Shown here: positions 40,075 to 50,422 of the stretch, piece by piece
How positions within the stretch are numbered: position 1 is the first letter of the stretch
Layout: each line of letters begins with the position of its first letter
Assembly: GCF_003286085.1 (NCBI RefSeq)
Contig: NW_020825294.1
Span: 1,116,001 to 1,180,000 of the forward strand
Direction: 5' to 3'
Source: Drosophila persimilis
Lineage: Eukaryota; Arthropoda; Insecta; Diptera; Drosophilidae
DNA length: 64,000 bases
Program-made: the position numbers and the translations under genes
The notes under the pieces: generated by a model
Seen by the model: the letters and a program-made list of their open reading frames with translations, nothing else
Database searches by the model: none
Told to the model about the DNA's origin: nothing

Positions 40075-42022
40075 TTAATTACGCAGCTGGACGGTTGACT
40101 TCGGCAATGCCTGTAGCCGCTGTCGCCGCTTGGCCTCGAACTCGGTCGCCAGCTGCCAAGTTTCCTTGTCCAGTGCATTTTTTCCACGGGCAATGCCCAG
40201 AAGGCGTGAAAGCACCAACAAGCCATGCAGATCATCCGCATTGCTCTTGGCATTCGCCTTGCGCATATCCACGAAATCCTGTTGAATCATCTCGGTGTGT
40301 TCCTCGCTGACGTTAAACGGACTGATGCGTGCCAAGGTCAAATACTTGCGGAACTGTTGGAGGCGCGCTGGCTGCAAGTAGTGGTGGGCCGCCTTCAGAG
40401 ATTCATCCAGCAGTTCCACGGCCTTGGCATCGGCGTTAATAGGCAACACGAAGTCGCTCTGTAAGAGAGGTATTTGATTTGAAATCCAATCGCACATGAA
40501 ATGCTGTATGCTGTACCGGTAACATACTGCGTCCTTCGCTCAGGACAAGCACAGGAATGTTCACATGGTAGTCAATCTGATAGTACTGGAAATCGCACTT
40601 TAGCTCCTGGCTGTTGATCAGGTGCGCCAAGTGCTGGATGGCAAGGACGCCATTCGACTCCAGTTTGCCCTGCTGCATGTACGTCTCGTCCAGCACCAGA
40701 TGAGTGTGCGGTGCTAGCTGCAGCATGCCAGAGACCAGCTTGTTGGTCTCGTAATCCTTTCTGTTGGGCCAAGGATTGTTAATCATACATGTTCATATTC
40801 ACGATCAAGGCTTATGCCTCACTTACTTGGGGGCAAAGGCAGCCGTGTTCATTGTCTCCAGAGTCATGGCCAGGTAATGGCTGGCTGGCAAAAGTAGCTC
40901 CAGTACTTGGTACAGCTTTGTTGTATACTGTGCCAGTGATTCCTTGGGCAAGTTGCATATGTTTAGGGAAAACTTTCCAATGCTCTGCATCTCGGAGCGA
41001 CTGTACACCGAGGAAATCAAATGGGAAAGCAAATACTCGGCAGCCAAGTCATCGTCAAACAGGCAGAGCTTCAGAAGCATCCGTAAATCTTTGTGCACGC
41101 TGGTCTGTGATAGATCTTCGCTGGCACTAGCGTCCGCCGGCTGTTGTAGACTCTTGTCCAGCAGCGGATTGGCGTGCGGCAAATGCTGGACTGCAAAGGC
41201 ATGCACACGTGGTATGAGGAAGGGCGATGGATGTGTGGCCTGCAGCTCGCTTAGGCTATCAAAACCCTCCGTATCTATGGTGGCGGCATCCAGCGAGGGA
41301 TCGACTGATAGGAAACCAACAAAGTCGACCAGGGAATTCAGTTTATAGCTATCAAAGTCTTCGTACACTTTCACCATGCAGGCCATGCTGGGTCGACTGG
41401 GCAAGGGAGAATTTATCAAATACTCAGAGCCGAGCACGGCTGGAGCAGCGGCCGATGAGTTCCCCGATGAGTCTGACTTGGTCCCCTCAACACATTTTCG
41501 TTTGAGCAAAGTATCGTTATCATCTTCTACATCCATGGCTTCCTGGTCATCCAAAGTACGCTTTTTGGCATTGTTTGGCGATTGCGTTTGGCTGAGCAAC
41601 TTGGGCTGGGGACTGCACTTGCCTTCGTGTTCCTTGGTCCAATCATTCAGGCCTGGCACTGAAACCACAAACAGTGTACGCCTCTCGCCATGCACATTGC
41701 TCTCGGCATTGTAGTCGATTGATTCGCCCGTTGCCAGCTTTAAGCAATCATGGTATTGGCCGTGCTGTAGACGCTTGCTTCCGTCCGAGGATTTCACTTC
41801 ATAGCGCTCCAAATAGATTTCCGGGTCCATCATGTCCTGAATCATGCCCCGGAAACGCACCAAAGTCTGATCCTTCAGTTTATGCAACGGCGTGTAGTTT
41901 AGCAAAGGAATGGCGTGCCATGCAGTTGAATCCTTAAGCAGCTCCTTCAACTCGGATGGGTCCCTTTGGCTGTAGTGGTCCAATCCGTTGGAAGTACTTG
42001 GCATATCCATTGAACAAGGCAT
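40075..42022 (-). CDS. MCM-binding protein (MCMBP/ETG1 family)
   Basis: Minus-strand exons 42022-40827, 40760-40517 and 40458-40075 give 607 residues. MCMBP binds MCM3-7 and helps assemble, protect or unload MCM helicase subunits in S phase. Recognised from LVRFRGMIQDMMDPEIYLER near the N-terminus, NSLVDFVGFLSVDP in the middle, and the AAA-like C-terminal part (HLVLDETYMQQGKL; YHVNIPVLVLSEGRSMLP; ADDLHGLLVLSRLLG). The second intron must use a weak GTACAG donor to give ..SMLP-SDFVLPIN, which is what the family shows. A nearby better-looking GTATGT at 40527 would break the frame. It is divergent to the BED gene and convergent to Atac1. It probably corresponds to fly CG3430. Confidence 0.9.
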
Positions 42023-42240
42023 TATATTTTGAAAAAATTCGCAAATAACAAACAAAAACTCAGCAGCTGCTCTACGTCTTGTGTCGATAGCGCGCCAAAA
42101 GTGGCAAGTATCGATGAATTTATAGCGATGTGGACCTGGACGATGGCTCCGCAAAACAGGGCTGCAGAAGCCACACCAAAACGGATGTAGAGGCGGATGT
42201 GAACAACATCCGCAAAACGTAGGAATTTGATACAAAAACT
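42023..42240. promoter_or_regulatory. Bidirectional promoter of MCMBP and the BED/hAT gene
   Basis: 218 bp between start codons, with TGTCGATAG near 42080 and TATCGATGAATTTATAG near 42110 (DRE-like). Confidence 0.5.
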
Positions 42241-44184
42241 ATGAGCAAGAAAAGCAATGTCTGGCAGTTTTTCTACAAGGCCAACGATACGGTGGCCACA
42301 TGCTGTCTATGCAACAGAAATTACTCGAGAAAGGGCAGAGGCACCACCTGCCTGAGGAACCATTTGAAAAGCAAGCACCCTGTGGAGTTTCAAACACTCG
42401 CCGAAGATATCAGGTGCTTAGTGAAAAGAGAAGTAACTTATAGGTTGCCACAGCATCCTACATCACAATTGGAACTGAAACTGCATGTGAGTATTTCAAT
42501 CTGTTCCCTGAGATATTCCCTCATGATATAGCTACATTTTGAAATCAGAAGATCGCTCCTGATCCCTTGGAAATGGACAATGAAGATCAGTTGTTTGCGC
42601 GCTGTGACGAACATTTGGCGCAAATGTTTCTCAATCACTCCTTCGACTTGATAGAAGGCCCCGGATTCATAAACTTTGTGAAAGTTTTGCACTCGGGATA
42701 TGTGATCAAAGCGAGGGGCTACTATGAGAATATATTGTGCCGCGATATCCACAATAGACTTCACGTTCAGGTGAAGCAGCAGGTGGATCTGCTAGGTGCT
42801 ATATCGCTGAGCACCAGTCTCTGGTGGGCCAATAACGATGGCCTGCTTAGCCTCTCGTGTTTTGGTGTCACGAGTGATTTCAAGGCTCAGCGATTTACGC
42901 TCAAATGCGAGGCTCTTAGCTATGAGGACACCGACAGAGTGGCCTATTGTATTCAGGGTTTGATCTCAGGTTTGGATATGGAGCTTTCCAGAGAGAAGGT
43001 TCATTGCATTATCCGAGATGAGGCAACTGCTCTGGCCGGAGCACTTCCCGACTGCTCTGTCTCACGCCTGCAAATGTGTGTGAGATTCGCCTTGCAAGAG
43101 AACCAACAGCTCCAGAATCTCTACTCGAAATGCAAGCAAATTGTTGAGCATTTTGCGTCCTCCACGATGGCCCAGGAGCAGCTGAAATTCATTCAAGAGA
43201 TTCGCCTTAAACAAGAGCCGTGCTCAATCATCGCCGAAAGTCCCTTGAGATGGAACTCCATTTTCGACATTATGGGCCGTGTGCTCAAGATGAAGGACGC
43301 TCTCTCGCTGTACGCCGAGGAAAATAGTCTGGTCCAAATCTATCCAGATGAATGGCTGGACATTGATTTGTGCAAGAAAGTAATGCAGCCTTGCGAGGAG
43401 ATCATCAAAATGTGGAGCGATTCTTCAACGACCGCCTCTTCGGTGATTCCGCTTGTGGCTGCCTTGAGGGATTCTCTTCGAACAGATGTCCACAATTTTG
43501 TGTCCTCAGTGGTAATCTTTCATTATAAAACAAAGCAAATAAATTTCTACATATCCTAATACATTTTTACAGACCATTTGCAGCTTTGCCCGTAAACTGC
43601 TAGAAGAACTGGAAATGAAGTTCTCTCATATTACCACAGATATAAAATATCTGGTGGCCACATATTTGGATCCGCGCTACAAGCAAGCCTTCTTCAACGA
43701 TCGCGAAGAGCAACTGGTCACCAACGAAGTGCTGCAGCAGCTAACCAGCATCCAAGGAAACGACGAGGGTCAGCCTTCTTTGCAAAAAGTTAAAATATCT
43801 TCTTCGCAAATTAAAAATGAATCAAAGATTGATACCATTTTGGATAATATACTGGCCTCTGGCTCTGCCCATAATCAGACAGCCACCACATCCTTTAGCT
43901 CTCAGTCGCAGTTTAAGAACCTCCTATATCTATACAACTCCGAGCCAAGAATTGAGAGGAGCATGGATCCTTTGATTTGGTGGAAAACAAACATCAAATA
44001 CAGCCCCCTGTATAGGATTGTTCGGCAGTTTCTTTCCGCTCCGGCAGCGAGTGCGTCCAACGAGGCATTGTTTGGCGAATCTTCACATTTGTATAGTGAT
44101 ATGCAGGGGCATTTGAGTCCCGAAAGTGTATCCAAAATATTGTTCATCAAGTCCAACTCTAAGGTCTCCGACAACAGAGTGTAA
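42241..44184 (+). CDS. BED-finger, hAT-transposase-derived protein (ZBED-like), probably domesticated
   Basis: Exons 42241-42486, 42549-43511 and 43573-44184 give 606 residues. An N-terminal BED zinc finger is formed by the CCLCNRNYS Cys pair and the HLKSKH His pair. An RNase-H-like hAT body follows (LLGAISLSTSLWWANNDGLL; LRWNSIFDIMGRVLKM; VATYLDPRYKQAFF), then the C-terminal hAT dimerisation segment ([40 protein letters not shown]). It sits as an ordinary intron-containing gene between two housekeeping genes with a shared short promoter. No terminal inverted repeats or 8-bp target duplication are visible, so it behaves as a host gene, perhaps a DNA-binding regulator like DREF. Its function is not known to me. 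Confidence 0.82.
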
Positions 44185-44240
44185 AAGCTGAGATTTGTAT
44201 ACTTTAATCTTAAAACTAGTTGAATTGTTAATTATTATTT

Positions 44241-47200
44241 TTAGCCCCTGTAGTCGGGATCATTATGCTCCTCCTCATCTTCTTCCTCTTCTTCATCTTC
44301 ATCTAAATAAAAATATTATTGTTTTAGTTTTTGTTTATATTAAACGAGATAATTGCCTTTCTTACCATGATCACGCCGCTTGCGTACATAAGCCCGTCGT
44401 GTGGCAACTGGCGCCGTTTGATCCGTTTCCCCATGCAGCAAAGAGTTTCGATATAAAGCCAAGGGCTGCCATTCCTCTGCACGACTCGATGGCATGCCAG
44501 GTGGTATGATCTTGTCCAGGAAACTCATAATCACCTTCTTGTCCTGCTTCAGCAGTTTGTAGTTGAATTCGTTGAGCACCTCCAGGAACAAAAGACGTGT
44601 GGGTGCCCGCACTGGATCATCGGGCTGCTTGTTGGCAGCAAAATAGATGCCACCGCGATGGATGGCCGCCACCGGATCGCGATTCTTGAGCGCATCGAAG
44701 CCGAAAGTCAGAGCAAATCGCTTGGCCAACTCTTTAAGGTCGAGAAACTCTTGTGAACTCTTTGATACTGTGCCGTCTTCGCTCTGCTCGAGGAGCGTCT
44801 TGAATACAGTGATTAAACTGAGAAGCAGGGTCATGGCAAAGTTGACTTTGTTGATCTCACGTGCTTTGCCTAGCGTGGCCTTAATTATGTCACCATAATC
44901 ATTGTAGCACTGAAAGATAAAAGATTCTGTTAGGCCTTCCTCTTACTATTAGAAGGACGTGGATGACTCACCTTAACATAATATTTAAATATTGTGGCTG
45001 CTCGCATTGTGGGTATGATGTTGTAGACCACCAGTTTGCAATAGCACGCAAGGAAGTTTCGCTTCTTGTGTAATTCCTCGATGCGCGTCTCGTCCTGGAC
45101 GGCATCTTGCTTCAGCGAGAAAACATAATGCTGCACAAAGTTGTCCAGTATGAGATGCTCATCCATCCGCGACTTGTACTCCAAGCTACGTATGTGCTCG
45201 ATCTCGCTGCGTCCCAATTGATCGGAGAAAATGATCAGGAGATCACAGATGGATTGGTATGCCTGCAAGAAAATGGAATTTAAAATATGATTCCCGCTTG
45301 ATAATTAAGCCATGTTTTGCACGCACCGCCTCTTGTATTTGCACTGTGGGTCCATCACGTGTTAGCTCAAAGCAGGCCGACATGAAGCTATCTAAATTGC
45401 TGCGCAGCTCAGCCACCACATCGGCCACATTGAGCGCTTCACAGTCGTTCTCCACGTAGTAGAGGCCCCAGCTAATGGAGAAGTAGCAGGCCTCAATGCA
45501 ATAAGCCAGAGCTTCGTTGGGAAGGCAACGTTCGACATTGTCCTTGGACTGCGCCTCCTCAACGTCCTGAAACAGGGACTTGAACAAATCCCATGGATTG
45601 AGATTGTGCGAGGAATACAGAATGGAGAGAACCTTCAAGGCGATGGTTATATTGTAGATATCATCCTCGTTGGGGGTCTCCTCACCTAAAAATTCCACAC
45701 ATTAAAATTGAAACACGTAAATATATAGCCTTACCCTGAATCAAATTGCGCCACTCTTCGATGACATCCTTGTACTTATTGACAGCGCTCTCGATAATGT
45801 TGGAGCGGGCAATGTTGCAACGCGTGTAGGTGGCACTACCCTCGGCACAGAGGCATTCCAGGGTCTTGGCGCATGTCTCCAACACATCCCTGCCAGTGTG
45901 CATGCTCATTACCTGATTGATTTTATCGAGCAGTGCCTGCAGATTACTCTCCTGACGATTTGTCGTATACAGATTGAGATCAAAGTACTGGGGAACGGCC
46001 AAGAGATTGGCCAACTTTTCGCTGTCCGCTTGATATTTCTCTAGCAAGGCGGGTAGCGTGACAATAAAATGCTCCGTCAGCTTGGCCTTCTCGTCCTGAA
46101 TGGCCTTGAGCTCTTTGGCGGTGAATGTGAATTTCCGATTACTTGCACGTCCCACTGGAACCTCCCCAGAGGCCGATTGCTTGACGCTGCTAACCATGAT
46201 CTCAATGAGCGTCGACTCCTGCTTGTTGTCGAGGAGCTCCTCGTTGGGACCCGGCTCTTCCAGCAGCAGATCTGTCATACATTCCCAGTCCCTGACCATC
46301 TCATTACTGTCGATGAAGGAGTCCACCAGGTAAGCGCCATGTTCGTGCAGCTCGGATTCAATGAAAAACTGAACCAAATCTCGCACTAAAGGAGTATTTG
46401 GCAGGCGTACCTTGCCTCGTTTGGTCTTAGTCTCTTCCATATCGTTGGTCAGATGAAATAATCGAACATTTAGAAACTCGGCGGCCGCCTGGGCTACGCC
46501 ACGATGGGACGAATAGACCAGCTCGTACACAATCTCACAATCCTTGTCGGCCAAAATCTCTGGATGGATTCTTTATCCAATTCAAATTAATTTGTATAGA
46601 ATATTGCCAAAAATGTATACTTTAATACTTACTTTAATATACTGATCACCAACTTGACGGCATGGACAGACACTTCGAACTCCTTGTCCAGCGTCATGGC
46701 CACAATTCGATCCTTAAACTTCGAGGTGAAGAGCTCCAGTTTTCCCTTGAGTTCTTCTTTTTCGTACAGCGGCAGCAGCGACTGCAGACAGCGCAGACGC
46801 ACCTCACCAATCTTATCGTGTAGCGTCCAGCCAATATATTTCAAGTAAGAGTCGTCCAAAAAATTTTGCGGATAGTTCTCCATCCAGATGCCAATCTCAG
46901 CCATACAAATGGCCCGTATATCTGGCAGACTGTCCCTGTAGCGGTGCACAAACACGGACTTGAACATGTAGGTCAGCATACTCTTGATTTCATCCATGTT
47001 CTCCTCCAACTCTGATCGTTTTGTCATCAGGGAATCCAAGCGATCTGAGGCGCGACGGTCGCGAGACTAATAAGAAATTTTTATTGAAGGAATTGCATTT
47101 GATAAGTGTGAATGACACTACCTTTACACGCTCAGCCTCAAACTGTTTGGCAGCATTATCGAAATTATTCGAGACAAGCAGAGCCACATCCACCAAGGCA

Positions 47201-48172
47201 GTCATTAGCTTCATGGCTGCCAACGTGGCCGTGTGCCTGAAGGCCCGCACTTGCGAATCAGACAATCCCGTGAGCAGAGAAATTACATTGTCCATCAGGA
47301 ACTGATCGTAGATAATGGAGTACTGGCATTGCTTGACGAGCGTTTGCACAAAATCGCAAAAATGATTTTTGAACTTTTTCCACTGGGTTCCGGTCATGAT
47401 TAAAGGATATTCACCGCTTTCCTACAAATAAAATTTTTGATTGTTAGATGGATATGAATATTGTGTGGCACTACGGCAAATGGATTACCTCGTCAAACTC
47501 CTCAGTCATTCGTCGAATGATTGCTGTATGATCCACTGGATATTGTATATCCTCCGATATCTTGCCCTTGCAGCCGCTGGCATTTATAAAGAATTGCATC
47601 AAAGCGACCAGCGCTGTTTCTCGATTTGTCTTGTATTGCTCTATCCATTGGTCGACAATATTCTGCAACAGAGAACGATATTATTTAAACATTTAATGAA
47701 AAAGGCATTAGCTCCTACCGCTATGGGACTCTTGGAGTGTCGCACGATATAGTACAGGCTGTTTTCGTCTGTAGTTATCTCTCTTTCGTTGTCAATCCGT
47801 TCGTGGTGTGCTCTCTCCGCGGGCTCTTTGCGTGGCCTCTCGACGCGTTCCTTTCGCTCTGCGGGCGGCTTTTTGACAGCTGGTGCCTTTCGCTTTCGGG
47901 CTATTGGCGCGAAAAACTCATCCTCGTCGTCGTCGATAATTGGAGGCTTGTCCCGTACACCGCCACGAGCCCGCAATCTGGTCATACGCTTGGTGGGACT
48001 GTCTGCATCGGAAGTGCTTTCATTTAAAGCATCGCTATATTAATTAAACAAATCCGTTTTTAGCTAAACACCTGGCCAGGTGAGTTAGACATTTGTCGGA
48101 CCTGTGGAGTTCCTCGTACTCTGGGGGCGGATCATCCATCCGAATGCGCTTTCCACCGCGGCGCGCCATCAT
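44241..48172 (-). CDS. SA: Stromalin, cohesin subunit SA/Scc3
   Basis: A gene of about ten exons running from the ATG at 48172 to the TAA at 44241-44243. The last exon (44302-44241) encodes a Glu-rich acidic tail ending NDPDYRG. SA binds Rad21 in cohesin and is needed for sister-chromatid cohesion and loop anchoring. The N-terminus is basic/acidic and disordered ([20 protein letters not shown]). The stromalin conservative domain is clear on the exon at 46629-47039: [40 protein letters not shown] and [24 protein letters not shown]-like helices follow. The first intron has two usable in-frame donors (exon 1 ending at 48102 or 48072), so the N-terminal join is uncertain by ten residues. It is divergent to Gas41, and its stop is 56 bp from that of the BED gene. 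Confidence 0.92.
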
Positions 48173-48408
48173 TATTTGCTTAACTATTTATTTTATCGCC
48201 AGTAGGTTTCAATAGTTAATAAAAACACAATATTTTTTATATTTTCAGCCAAGGCGTCTATAACAAGAAGTGGGTGGAATGCGGGGTTGCACTGCAAAAT
48301 ATATCGATTGGTGGAAGCGTTTATATCGATATAAGCGGCGAGGATAAGAAGAAGAATGACAACAAATTACCTAAATTTGTAACAAAAAATATAAATTTAA
48401 TTTATACT
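48173..48408. promoter_or_regulatory. Bidirectional promoter of SA and Gas41 with DRE
   Basis: 236 bp between start codons, with a perfect TATCGATA at 48324-48331 and a TATCGATT at about 48302. Confidence 0.65.
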
Positions 48409-49150
48409 ATGGCTGATTTCGGAGGAGACTCAGGTGGTCGGCTCAAGGGCGTTACCATTGTCAAGCCTATTGTGTATGGGAACATCGCGCGCTCCTTTGG
48501 CAAAAAACGTGAGGAGGACGGACACACGCACCAGTGGAAGGTCTATCTGAAGCCCTACTTCAATGAGGACATGTCCATTTACGTGAAGAAAGTGCATTTT
48601 AAGCTGCACGAGAGCTATGCGAACCCTAATCGCATTGTGGTCAAGCCCCCATACGAGGTCACGGAAACCGGCTGGGGTGAGTTTGAGGTTGTTATTAAAA
48701 TCTACTTCAATGATCAGTCGGAGCGGCCGGTGACCTGCTACCACATCCTGAAGCTCTTTCAATCGCCCGTCGTTGATGGCGAGCTGACCTCCACCACCAC
48801 AATGGACACCAAGAAGGGTCTTGTATCGGAATCGTATGAAGAAATCGTCTTCCAAGAGCCCACCCAGGTCATGCAGCATTATTTAATGCTCTCGGAACAA
48901 AGCTCCAATGGACTGCTTAGCCATGACACAGACTGTAAGTGCTTTTCACTTGCCGTTTGGCCATTAGTACTAAATAGATTTGTTTATTTTAGTTGAAGAA
49001 AAGAAGACTAAAACGCTGGACAACATTGTCAATGTAAAGAAGAAAGTTAAGGGAGAGATTCTAACACTCAAGGACAAGCTGAAGCTTGCACGGGAAACAA
49101 TCTCGAAATTTAAGGCGGAATTGGCTAAAGTGCAAAAGGCACCTACGTAA
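48409..49150 (+). CDS. Gas41: Gas41/YEATS4, Tip60-complex subunit
   Basis: Exons 48409-48934 and 48993-49150 give 227 residues, the usual length. The YEATS domain (about residues 12-145) is complete: [53 protein letters not shown] and [13 protein letters not shown], with the conserved aromatic residues of the acyl-lysine pocket. A Lys-rich coiled coil closes the protein ([20 protein letters not shown]). It reads acetylated histone H3 and belongs to the Tip60/Domino chromatin complex. A further in-frame ATG upstream lies in non-conserved sequence; I start at MADFGGD. A poly(A) hexamer is at 49197-49202. Confidence 0.95.
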
Positions 49151-49506
49151 TACCTGCATCTCCATGCGACCATGTTTTGCCGAAGAATTTAATGAGAATA
49201 AATTAATATGATAAATTATATAAATATACGTATGGTGATGATTGAAACTGCATTTCGCAACTATTGAAAAGGTGAACCTACCGGGAAATGTACGTGATTT
49301 TCAAGTTCAAGAGGTGGAGCAGATTAGGAATGCTATTCGGCGAAAATTGGCCCTGGAAGGTATAACATTTTGGCTGAGACACTATTAGCCAAAAGCTGGA
49401 GACATTCGGGCAATCGCTAAAGGTGAATATACCGTAATTATTCGGGAATAACACGACATTCTGTCCGTGGCATCGTCAAAAATGTATTGTAAAACAACAT
49501 TCGGCA

Positions 49507-49735
49507 TACCCTAGAGAAAAGGGTATTATAGAATAGCGGAAATGTTTGTCATCTCTGGCTGCAATGAAGGCTAAAACTCTTTAGCAGTTTATTGTTTTCT
49601 TATGGAGACCAAGAATGGGATGAGTATCGGGATCAGGATAAATATCAACCTTGTTTTAGTCAAGTTAGTTAAGTGGGCTGAGTTCGTTTTTCATCGGTAG
49701 ATATCGGAATCGGAATTTCCGTGGTCACACTTATT
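49507..49735. mobile_element. DINE-like element remnant with Motif-1 box
   Basis: It begins with a TACCCTAGAGAAAAGGGTA hairpin like the start of INE-1/DINE elements. It ends with TATCGG repeats and GTGGTCACAC, the same kind of tail as at 53935-53991. The middle is degenerate. Confidence 0.4.
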
Positions 49736-49920
49736 TTCTTGCCACCATGTCTAGCTCACACACCTTGCAAAATTTTATACTTTTCATAGTATTTTCTAGT
49801 CTTTTCCAGTATATGCCATTTAGCCATGTCACAAGACACATCGAATACTGGTGATCAGCATCGAATTGAGCGTTTTAGCTTGTTTATAAAGTAACGATAA
49901 GAACTTAAAACTCGCTAGTC

Positions 49921-50078
49921 TTGTAGGAAATTGATTGATCAATTGAATAAAATTATGATTTCAGAGCTGAGGGTCCTAGCTAGCTAGTAACATTCAAGCG
50001 AATATCAAAAACGAGGAATATGATGGTACTTGAATACAAACAACTAGTCAGTATATTTCGGTATATTTCTGAGGGGCA
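49921..50078 (+). repeat. Copy of the dispersed repeat family
   Basis: It carries GTAGGAAATTGATTGATCA, AGCTAGTAACATTC.., a GAGGAATATGATGG stretch and CAGTATATTTCGGTATATTT, in the same order as the copy at 53761-53991. Confidence 0.6.
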
Positions 50079-50422
50079 GAACAATAAAATGCTATTGTTT
50101 ATTTGACTTGTTGAGTGCATCATGTCGGTGGCTTCGAAAATCGAATGCTGAATTAAAAGACAATGATTTTATGGCTCGAATGTCTGGTCGTTAACGTATA
50201 ATGTGCATAAACAGCGTACACATGAATATGGATACATACAGACCCATATAAACGAACGGTGATGCGTGATTCTCAAGAGTGAAATTTGTTAACTGCGCAA
50301 ACGCAAACGCGTTTCTCAAGCCACCAAAAGATACGAAATACAGTGAGTGCCAAAGATTTGGATTAGGCTTTGGTTATATATTTTTGGGTATACCTATGCC
50401 TTACCATTTTCAGTCCCTCTCA

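Larger units (their letters stand above)
49151..50422. other. Repeat-bearing gap between Gas41 and ihog
   Basis: About 1.27 kb. It holds a DINE-like hairpin start near 49507, a Motif-1 box (TGGTCACACTT) at 49722-49732 and a dispersed-repeat copy at 49921-50078. The end is the ihog leader with an acceptor (CCTTACCATTTTCAG) just before its start codon. A short coding-looking remnant lies at about 49245-49390. Confidence 0.5.

Noticed and set aside
40501-40530. GTATGT donor at 40527 in the MCMBP gene
   Set aside because: It would put the next exon out of frame. The weaker GTACAG donor ten bases on restores the conserved SMLP-SDF join.
50279-50422. A 48-residue upstream extension of Ihog
   Set aside because: It lacks a good start, and an intron acceptor (TTACCATTTTCAG) lies between it and the signal peptide.
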